From CALJIC01 sp039805565 (GTDB taxonomy: Bacteria; Chloroflexota; Chloroflexia; Chloroflexales; Roseiflexaceae), in assembly GCA_039805565.1 (NCBI GenBank), contig JBDLTZ010000059.1, forward strand, positions 1 through 20,499: a DNA stretch of 20,499 nt, in the 5' to 3' direction. Made by a program: the position numbers and the translations under genes. Below are positions 1-6,549 of this stretch, in pieces. How positions within the stretch are numbered: the stretch's first letter is position 1; every line of letters begins with the position of its first letter. Under the pieces are notes generated by a model. It saw only the letters and a program-made list of their open reading frames with translations, ran no database searches and was not told where the DNA came from.

Positions 1-1
1 A

Positions 2-232
2 GAGACGCTGGGGCCGAGCCCGGGGCTGCTGGAGGTTTGGGACGACGTAGCCGCGGCGTCGGCGATCAACCGTGCGGTGGCAGACGCGGCGGTACGGGGG
101 CGCATGCTCGAGGCGCAGCGCATCGCGCTCCGGCACTTCTCGGTAGAGGAGGCGCGGGCGCGATTTGTCGCGGCCGCGCGCTTCCTGCAAACGGGTGAGG
201 AGAGCTCGTTGTTCGAGCGCCTCCCCCGCTAG
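2..232 (+). CDS. C-terminal end of a probable glycosyltransferase (5' end outside window)
   Basis: An open frame enters from the left edge and stops at TAG 230-232, giving the last 76 residues of a protein. The visible part is an Ala/Arg-rich helix. It contains the segment HFSVEEARARFVAAARFL, which resembles the closing helices of GT-B (family 4/1) glycosyltransferases, where the last helix packs back on the N-lobe. No catalytic motif lies in the window, so the assignment rests on this tail and on the glycan-biosynthesis neighbourhood. Its stop codon overlaps the stop of the convergent dehydrogenase gene at CTAG 229-232, so no intergenic terminator is possible here. It could instead be the tail of another helical protein. 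Confidence 0.55.
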   Translation, partial: ETLGPSPGLLEVWDDVAAASAINRAVADAAVRGRMLEAQRIALRHFSVEEARARFVAAARFLQTGEESSLFERLPR

Positions 233-1536
233 CGCTCCGACTTGAGTCTTCGGCCAGTGGCGCGAGTGTCCACCAGCACGCGGGCGGCGTCGTGGATCTG
301 GGCCCACTCATAGATGGAGTGGTCGGTCACAATCACGACGCAATCCGCCCCCTTCAGCTCCGTGTCAAGGTCGGTGGCGCAGGTCAGCACCTCGTCGTCC
401 ACCATCAGCCGCGCCACGTGCGGGTCGTGGAAGGCCACATCGGCGCCCTTCTCGCGCAGCAGGTGGATAATATCCAGCGCGGGCGACTCGCGCACGTCGT
501 CCACATCTTTCTTGTAGGCCACGCCGATCACCAGCACCCGGCTGCCCTTCAGCGCCTTGCCCTCGTCGTTGAGCGCGTCCTGGGTGCGCTGCACCCAGTA
601 GTGCGGCATGTTGGTGTTCACCTCGCTCGCCAGCTCGATGAACCGCGCGGTGTAGTTCAGCGTCTTCAGCTTCCACGAGAGGTAGAGCGGGTCGATCGGG
701 ATGCAGTGCCCGCCGAGCCCCGGCCCAGGGGTGAACTTCATGAAGCCGAACGGCTTGGTGCCGGCCGCCTCGATCACCTCCCACACATCCAGCCCGAGGG
801 TGTCGCACATCAGCAGCACTTCGTTCACCAGGCCGATGTTGACGGCGCGGAACGTGTTCTCGAGCAGCTTGACCATCTCGGCCGCCTCGGGGCTCGAGAC
901 GGGCACGACGCGCTGTATGGCCTGCTCGTAGAGCGCGCGCGCCACCGTCATGCAGGCCGGTGTGACGCCGCCCATGACTTTCGGGGTGTTGACTGTGGTC
1001 CAGTCGGCGCGGCCGGGATCTACGCGCTCAGGCGAGAAGGCCAAGAAGAAGTCGTGTCCCACCTCGAGGCCGGTGGCCTGGAGCTGTGGCAGGATCACCT
1101 CCCGTGTGGTGCCGGGGTAGGTGGTGCTCTCGAGCACGATCACCTGCCCGGGCCGCAGGTAGCGGGCGAGCTGCTCGGTGACGCTGGCGATGTAGGAGAT
1201 GTCCGGGTCGCGAGTCTTGCGGAGCGGGGTGGGCACGCAGATGCTGATGGCGTCGAGCTCGGCGAGCTTGGCGAAGTCGGTGGTTGCCTCGATCCGGCCG
1301 GCGGAGCGGAGCCTGGCCACTGTTTCCGATGGGATGTCGGCGATGTAGCTCTGGCCGGCGTTGATCTGAGCCATGCGCTCGGGGCTGAGGTCGATCGCGG
1401 TGACGTGGAAGCCAGCCTCAGCAAAGACGACCGCCAGCGGAAGGCCGACATAGCCGACGCCAACCACGCCAACGCGGGCGGTGCGCGCGGCAATGCGTTC
1501 GAGCAGGTTCTGCTGGGCGGGTGAGATTTGCGTCAT
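229..1536 (-). CDS. UDP-N-acetylhexosamine 6-dehydrogenase (WbpA/TviB/WecC-type nucleotide-sugar dehydrogenase)
   Basis: This 435-residue cytoplasmic enzyme is predicted to oxidise C6 of a UDP-N-acetylhexosamine to the uronate with two NAD+. Visible features are the N-terminal Rossmann motif GVGYVG (26-31), the central helix EMVKLLENTFRAVNIGLVNE (K223, N227), the catalytic cysteine C278 in GLGGHCIPIDP, and a C-terminal UDP-binding domain starting near residue 320 with GVAYKKDVDDVRESP. The GHCIPIDP form and the length match the WbpA/TviB/WecC branch better than UDP-glucose dehydrogenase, but the exact substrate (GlcNAc or ManNAc) cannot be read. ATG 1536 is preceded by GGAGA about 11 nt upstream. 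The gene follows the epimerase stop by 2 nt, so the two form an operon. UDP-GlcNAc to UDP-GalNAcA is the most likely joint pathway. Confidence 0.9.
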   Translation of the reverse strand: MTQISPAQQNLLERIAARTARVGVVGVGYVGLPLAVVFAEAGFHVTAIDLSPERMAQINAGQSYIADIPSETVARLRSAGRIEATTDFAKLAELDAISICVPTPLRKTRDPDISYIASVTEQLARYLRPGQVIVLESTTYPGTTREVILPQLQATGLEVGHDFFLAFSPERVDPGRADWTTVNTPKVMGGVTPACMTVARALYEQAIQRVVPVSSPEAAEMVKLLENTFRAVNIGLVNEVLLMCDTLGLDVWEVIEAAGTKPFGFMKFTPGPGLGGHCIPIDPLYLSWKLKTLNYTARFIELASEVNTNMPHYWVQRTQDALNDEGKALKGSRVLVIGVAYKKDVDDVRESPALDIIHLLREKGADVAFHDPHVARLMVDDEVLTCATDLDTELKGADCVVIVTDHSIYEWAQIHDAARVLVDTRATGRRLKSER

Positions 1537-1538
1537 GA

Positions 1539-2483
<945 letters not shown>

Positions 2484-2552
2484 TGTGTCCTCGGTGCCAA
2501 CGATAGTTTAACGCATTATAACGCCCTATAGACCTGCTATGAGCGGCGTTTG

Positions 2553-2581
2553 ATTATAGCATAGCCGCCTTGCTACGACAA
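2553..2581 (-). promoter_or_regulatory. Promoter for the minus-strand epimerase-dehydrogenase operon
   Basis: Read on the minus strand, TTGTCG (2576-2581) is followed after 17 nt by TATAAT (2553-2558), with TG and one base directly upstream, giving TGCTATAAT at 2553-2561. This is a good sigma-70-type promoter with an extended -10. A start near 2546 would leave a leader of about 63 nt before ATG 2483. A second TATAAT on the same strand (2515-2520) lies closer to the gene and could be an alternative -10, but it lacks the TG extension. Short inverted arms GCGGC (2543-2547) and GCCGC (2564-2568) flank the -10. Confidence 0.6.
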
Positions 2582-2604
2582 AGCGTGGCGTAACCACAGT
2601 ATGC

Positions 2605-2613
2605 TGCTATAAT
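2605..2613 (+). promoter_or_regulatory. Extended -10 promoter for the plus-strand glycosyltransferase operon
   Basis: TGCTATAAT at 2605-2613 is a perfect extended -10 (TG at 2605-2606, hexamer 2608-2613). No convincing -35 sits 16-18 nt upstream, which extended -10 promoters tolerate. Transcription would begin near 2620. It lies back to back with the minus-strand promoter in the 2484-2652 gap, with the two -10 boxes about 50 nt apart. The rest of that gap is AT-rich by local standards and holds no gene that I can see. Confidence 0.55.
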
Positions 2614-2652
2614 GCTGCGTTGTCTGGGCTATGGGGAAGTGTCGCCACCGCT

Positions 2653-4098
2653 ATGATCGACCCGCTCGCGCCTAACTACGATAGCACCCCTGCTGACTCT
2701 AACCGCCCTGTGCTCGGGTACTGCCCGGCGGACACCGCCGCGCCGCCAGTCGTCACCTTCGTGACGCCGTACTACAACACCGGGTCGGTGTTCCACGAGA
2801 CCGCGCAAGCTGTGTTTGGGCAGTCGCTCCAGCAGTGGGAGTGGCTCATTATCGACGATGGGTCGACGGATCCAGCGGCTCTGGAGGTGCTGGATGCGTA
2901 CCGAGGGTGCGACCTGCGCGTCCGGGTGATCGCACACAGTCGCAATTGTGGGCTGCCTGCATCGCGCAACACTGGCTTCGCTCACGCCCGCGCGCCCTAC
3001 GTCCTCCAGCTCGACAGCGATGACTTGATCGAGCCGACGACCGCCGAGCTGTGGGCGTGGTATCTGGAGGCGCGGCCCGAGGCGGCCTTTGTCACGGGTT
3101 ACACGGTGGGGTTCGGCGCGCAGCGCTACCTCTGGCGGGACGGCTTCCACAACCCGGACACCTTCCTGCGCGCGAACGCCGTCGACGCCACCTGTATGGT
3201 GCGCGTCTCGGCGCACCAGGCGGTGGGCGGCTATGACGAACTGCGCCGGGGCGGGTTGGAGGATTGGGATTTCTGGCTGCGCTGTGCGAACGCCGGCCTG
3301 TGGGGCGATACGGTCCCGCTTTATCTGGACTGGTACCGCCGCAGGGATAGCCACACCGACCGCTGGGAGGCGCTCGGGGCGGGTCGCCAGAGAGCCTTCG
3401 CTGAGGAGGCGCGCGCGCGCTACCCGCGGCTGTGGCGCGAGGGAATGCCGCAACTCGCACAGCGTGTCCCCCAGCCGTTCGAGCCTATCCCAGAGAGTGC
3501 ACCCTTTGACAACCTGCTCCGCGGTGAGCGACCGCGCGTGCTGCTGCTGATCCACAGCTTCGGCCCCTCGGCGGGTGCGGCGCTCGACACCGCGCGGGCG
3601 CTCGCAGCCAGCGGGTACGCGCTGACTATCGCTGCTACGTCGGGCGGCGACACGAGCCTGCTGCCTGTGTTCGCGCGTGTGACGTCGGACGTCTTTGCGC
3701 TGCCGCTGTTCTTGCGCCCCGTCGACCAGCCGCGCTTCCTCGGCTACCTGCTGCGCTCGCGCAGCGCGCATGCGCTTGTCATCGCTGGGTCCGTGCCGGG
3801 AGCGCTGCTGATCCCCGCCCTGCGCGCCGCGCAGCCCGGGCTTGTCGTAATCTCGGACACCAGCGAGCTCCCCGCGGACCCCGAGAACCCCGAGCTTGCC
3901 ACACACAGCGCGCGTGCGGCCGTCGAGTGCGCCCGGCTGGAGCTGGAGGCGGATGTGCTGCGGGGCGAGCTATCGGCGTCGCCCGAGCCCAGCGCTGTAC
4001 GCGCGCTGCGCGGAGCCTACTACTGGGCGCTCGGCAGCGGTCTCTGCGGGCTGCGTCCAGCGCGCGATCTGGTCGCTCGGCTGCTTGGGCGCGGCTGA
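2653..4098 (+). CDS. GT2 glycosyltransferase carrying a remnant GT-B (GT4) N-lobe
   Basis: This 481-residue protein has two parts. Residues about 30-250 form a GT-A family 2 domain: VTPYYNTG, IIDDGSTDP, the metal-binding DSDD (121-124) and the base motif GGLEDWDFWL (E203, D204). It should transfer a sugar from a nucleotide donor in the cytoplasm. Residues about 293-410 match only the N-lobe of the GT4 half found in the fusion protein at 6550-8802. The donor-binding C-lobe with EX7E is absent, and a basic tail like that of the sister proteins follows. ATG 2653 is chosen over TTG 2620 because its N-terminus aligns with the fusion protein's N-terminus and because TTG 2620 coincides with the predicted transcription start. 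The second domain is probably non-catalytic. The acceptor and donor are unknown. Confidence 0.85.
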   Translation: MIDPLAPNYDSTPADSNRPVLGYCPADTAAPPVVTFVTPYYNTGSVFHETAQAVFGQSLQQWEWLIIDDGSTDPAALEVLDAYRGCDLRVRVIAHSRNCGLPASRNTGFAHARAPYVLQLDSDDLIEPTTAELWAWYLEARPEAAFVTGYTVGFGAQRYLWRDGFHNPDTFLRANAVDATCMVRVSAHQAVGGYDELRRGGLEDWDFWLRCANAGLWGDTVPLYLDWYRRRDSHTDRWEALGAGRQRAFAEEARARYPRLWREGMPQLAQRVPQPFEPIPESAPFDNLLRGERPRVLLLIHSFGPSAGAALDTARALAASGYALTIAATSGGDTSLLPVFARVTSDVFALPLFLRPVDQPRFLGYLLRSRSAHALVIAGSVPGALLIPALRAAQPGLVVISDTSELPADPENPELATHSARAAVECARLELEADVLRGELSASPEPSAVRALRGAYYWALGSGLCGLRPARDLVARLLGRG

Positions 4099-4107
4099 GC
4101 GTGCGGG

Positions 4108-4116
4108 TGCTATAAT
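4108..4116 (+). promoter_or_regulatory. Extended -10 promoter immediately before the GT4 gene
   Basis: TGCTATAAT at 4108-4116 has its hexamer at 4111-4116, only 8 nt before ATG 4125. The predicted transcription start (about 7 nt past the hexamer) falls around 4123, so the transcript would be leaderless or nearly so. In agreement, there is no purine-rich ribosome-binding sequence before this ATG. It lies in the 26-nt gap after the preceding gene and would give the GT4 gene its own internal promoter. Confidence 0.55.
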
Positions 4117-4124
4117 AGCCCGCG

Positions 4125-5528
4125 ATGAGTTCCGAATCACGCCGTGTGCTTCTGCTGCTGCCCCACCTGGAGGTCGGCGGCGCCGATAAGTTCAACCTGG
4201 ACCTGGCCCAGCAGCTGGCACGCCGCGGCTGGCGCCTGACGATCGCCCTCACCCTCCCGGGCGCGCACCCCTGGCGTGCGCACTTCGAGGCTGTCACGCC
4301 CGACATTGTCCCGCTCCATCCGCGTGTGGCGCCCGCCAAGCAGTCGATCTTCCTGCGCGACCTGGTGGGGTCGCGCGGGATCGATACCATCATCGTCTCG
4401 CACAGCGAGGCCGGATACGCGCTGCTGCCCTACCTGCGCCTCCACAGCCCTGGCCTGGCCGTCCTGGACTACCTGCACATCGAGGAGCTGCACTGGCGGG
4501 ACGGCGGCTACCCGCGCCTCTCGCTCGATGCGGCCCACTGGCTCGATATGAGCGTCGTGTCTTCCGAGCATCTGCGCGGCTGGATGCTGGCGCGCGGCGC
4601 CGACCCTGCGCGCGTGGCTGTCTGTACCACCAATATCGACACCGTCGAGTGGGACCCGGCGCAGTTCGACCGGGGTGTGCTGCGGAGGGACCTGGGCGTG
4701 GCGCCCGACGAGTCGCTGGTGCTCTACCCCGCCCGGCTCGTGCCGCAGAAGCAGCCCCGGCTGCTGGCCGATGTGGCGCGCGAGCTGGCCCGCCGCCGCC
4801 TGCGCTTCACGCTGCTCGTGGCCGGCGACGGACCCGACCGAGGCTGGCTCGAGTCCTTCGTGCGGTCCGAGGGGCTTGCAGGCCAGGTGCGCCTTCTGGG
4901 CGCGGTAGGCGTTGAGCGAGTCCGCGAGCTCATGGCGGCGGCGGATATCTTCCTGCTGCCCTCGCAGCATGAGGGGATCTCGCTGGCGCTGTACGAGGCC
5001 ATGGCGATGGGCCTGGCCTCGGTCGCGGCGGACGTGGGCGGGCAGCGCGAGCTACTGATCCCGGAGTGCGGTGTGCTGGTGGGGCGCGGCCCAGGCGAGC
5101 GGCAGGCGTACGTGGCGGCGCTGGAGCGGCTGCTGTCGGAAAGCGAGCTGCGCGCTCGGATGGGTGCGATGGCCCGGCGCAGGGTTGCCGATCACTTTCG
5201 GCTCGACCAGATGGGCGAGCGGATGGCGGTGCTGGTGGGCCAGGCGCACGTACTGGCGAGCACATCCCCTCGCACGGCGAGCGAGGAGGAGGCCGCGGCG
5301 GGTGTGGCACAGGCCGTGGCGCTGGCGCGCGAGCTCGAGCGGGCCCGTCGCCTGTGGGGCTACGATGGGGCGGAGCGGCCGGGCAGCGGGGTGCTGGTGC
5401 TGCGAGCACTTAAGCGCGCTCTCCAGCCGGCCTACCGCTGGGCGCTTGCGCGGGACCAGCGCGTCATACGGCTCGCGGTGGGGGCGCGCAACGCCCTGGT
5501 GCGCCTGCTCTACCGCGGACAGGACTAG
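4125..5528 (+). CDS. GT4 family (GT-B) glycosyltransferase
   Basis: This 467-residue cytoplasmic or membrane-associated retaining glycosyltransferase has the N-lobe motif VGGADKFNLDLAQQL near residues 17-31. The C-lobe has VAGDGPDRGWLE and EGISLALYE, the EX7E motif (E283, E291), followed by the GGQREL segment seen in the fusion protein as well. Residues about 385-467 form a charged helical tail that ends in basic residues and may bind the membrane. It is co-directional with its neighbours, 26 nt after the first GT and 16 nt before the SDR gene. It is clearly paralogous to the second half of the 6550-8802 product, including a 23-bp exact DNA match (5031-5053 and 8308-8330). The donor and acceptor are not readable. 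No Shine-Dalgarno is visible, in line with a leaderless start. Confidence 0.9.
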   Translation: MSSESRRVLLLLPHLEVGGADKFNLDLAQQLARRGWRLTIALTLPGAHPWRAHFEAVTPDIVPLHPRVAPAKQSIFLRDLVGSRGIDTIIVSHSEAGYALLPYLRLHSPGLAVLDYLHIEELHWRDGGYPRLSLDAAHWLDMSVVSSEHLRGWMLARGADPARVAVCTTNIDTVEWDPAQFDRGVLRRDLGVAPDESLVLYPARLVPQKQPRLLADVARELARRRLRFTLLVAGDGPDRGWLESFVRSEGLAGQVRLLGAVGVERVRELMAAADIFLLPSQHEGISLALYEAMAMGLASVAADVGGQRELLIPECGVLVGRGPGERQAYVAALERLLSESELRARMGAMARRRVADHFRLDQMGERMAVLVGQAHVLASTSPRTASEEEAAAGVAQAVALARELERARRLWGYDGAERPGSGVLVLRALKRALQPAYRWALARDQRVIRLAVGARNALVRLLYRGQD

Positions 5529-5531
5529 CAC

Positions 5532-5536
5532 AGGAG
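5532..5536 (+). promoter_or_regulatory. Ribosome-binding site fixing the start of the SDR gene
   Basis: AGGAG at 5532-5536 is 8 nt before ATG 5545. The reading frame is open far upstream, inside the GT4 gene, so this site plus the N-terminal MPSYLITGGAGFIGS settles the start. Confidence 0.7.
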
Positions 5537-5544
5537 CAACGGGC

Positions 5545-6540
5545 ATGCCCTCATATCTAATCACTGGCGGTGCCGGGTTCATCGGCTCGCACCTGGCCGA
5601 GGCGCTCCTCGCGCGCGGGGACACCGTCAGCGTGATTGATAACCTCTCGACAGGGGCGATGGCCAACATCCGCCACCTGAAGGGGCACCCACGCTTCAGC
5701 TACACCTTGGACGACATTACCAACGAGAGCGTGCTGGCCGAGCTGGTGGATGAGTGCGACGCGGCGGTTCACCTGGCGGCGGCTGTGGGCGTGCAGCTGA
5801 TCGTGAGCAGCCCAGTGCGCACGATCGAGACCAACGTCAACGGCACCGAGGTTATTCTGAAATGGGCTGCCAAGAAAGGCAAGCTCGTCCTCCTCGCTAG
5901 CACCTCCGAAGTGTACGGCAAGGGCGCCAACGTCCCGTTCCGCGAGGACGACGACCTGACGCTCGGCCCACCCACCATCGGCCGCTGGAGCTACGCCTGC
6001 TCGAAGCTGCTTGACGAGTTCCTGGGGCTGGCCTATGCGAAGGAGCGCGACCTGCCGGTGATCGTTGTCCGGCTGTTCAACACCGTTGGGCCACGGCAGA
6101 CCGGGCGCTATGGCATGGTGATCCCACGCTTTGTGCAGGCTGCGCTGCACGACGCCCCGCTGCGCGTGTACGGTGATGGTCAGCAGACGCGCTCGTTCAC
6201 CTATGTTGGGGACACGGTGCGTGCGCTCATGGCGCTGCTGGACGAGCCGCGCGCGCAGGGCCAGGTGTTCAACATCGGCAACCCCGAGGAGGTGACGATC
6301 GAGGCGCTGGCCCGCCGCGTGATTTCGCTGGCTGGCAGCAGGTCGCAGATCATCGCTATCCCCTATGACCAGGCGTATGAGGCGGGCTTCGAGGATATGC
6401 GGCGGCGCGTACCGAGCATCGAGCGCATCGCGGCGCTCACTGGCTTCGCGCCGACCCTCGCCCTTGACGACATCCTGCGGCTCGTCATCGCGCATGAGCG
6501 CGGCGCCACGGGCTCGCTGCTGTCTCCCGACCGGATATAA
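5545..6540 (+). CDS. NAD-dependent nucleotide-sugar SDR, UDP-glucuronate decarboxylase-like
   Basis: This 331-residue extended SDR has GGAGFIG (8-14), TSEVYG (120-125) and YACSK (150-154). The putative catalytic set T120, E122, Y150, K154 has the arrangement typical of UDP-glucuronate decarboxylases (UXS, ArnA C-terminal domain) and 4,6-dehydratases. Simple 4-epimerases usually have Ser/Thr without this glutamate. RWSYACSK, RLFNTVGPRQTGR, YGDGQQTRSFTYV and FNIGNPEE also fit the UXS/ArnA layout. A likely role is making UDP-xylose or a related pentose or 4-keto sugar for the surrounding transferases, but no UDP-glucose dehydrogenase of its own is visible. Many relatives are simply called UDP-glucose 4-epimerase. 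It sits between the GT4 gene and the GT2-GT4 fusion gene, in the same direction. Confidence 0.85.
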   Translation: MPSYLITGGAGFIGSHLAEALLARGDTVSVIDNLSTGAMANIRHLKGHPRFSYTLDDITNESVLAELVDECDAAVHLAAAVGVQLIVSSPVRTIETNVNGTEVILKWAAKKGKLVLLASTSEVYGKGANVPFREDDDLTLGPPTIGRWSYACSKLLDEFLGLAYAKERDLPVIVVRLFNTVGPRQTGRYGMVIPRFVQAALHDAPLRVYGDGQQTRSFTYVGDTVRALMALLDEPRAQGQVFNIGNPEEVTIEALARRVISLAGSRSQIIAIPYDQAYEAGFEDMRRRVPSIERIAALTGFAPTLALDDILRLVIAHERGATGSLLSPDRI

Positions 6541-6549
6541 GAGGTTCAC

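Noticed and set aside
292..1524. Long plus-strand open frame opposite the dehydrogenase
   Set aside because: It is complementary to a well-supported enzyme gene and has His/Val/Gly-rich translation without motifs, typical of antisense frames in GC-rich DNA. The same reasoning rejects minus-strand frames at 2629-3906, 5557-6549, 8790-9740 and 16981-18066.
2620..2652. TTG start at 2620 for the first GT2 gene, adding 11 residues
   Set aside because: TTG 2620 coincides with the predicted transcription start of the extended -10 promoter, and the N-terminus from ATG 2653 aligns with the paralogue's N-terminus. A leaderless TTG start cannot be fully excluded.
5071..5544. Long N-terminal extension of the SDR gene inside the GT4 gene
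   Set aside because: The extension is in a shadow frame of the GT4 gene and has Trp/Arg/Ala-rich low-complexity translation. AGGAG and the NAD-binding N-terminus place the start at 5545.
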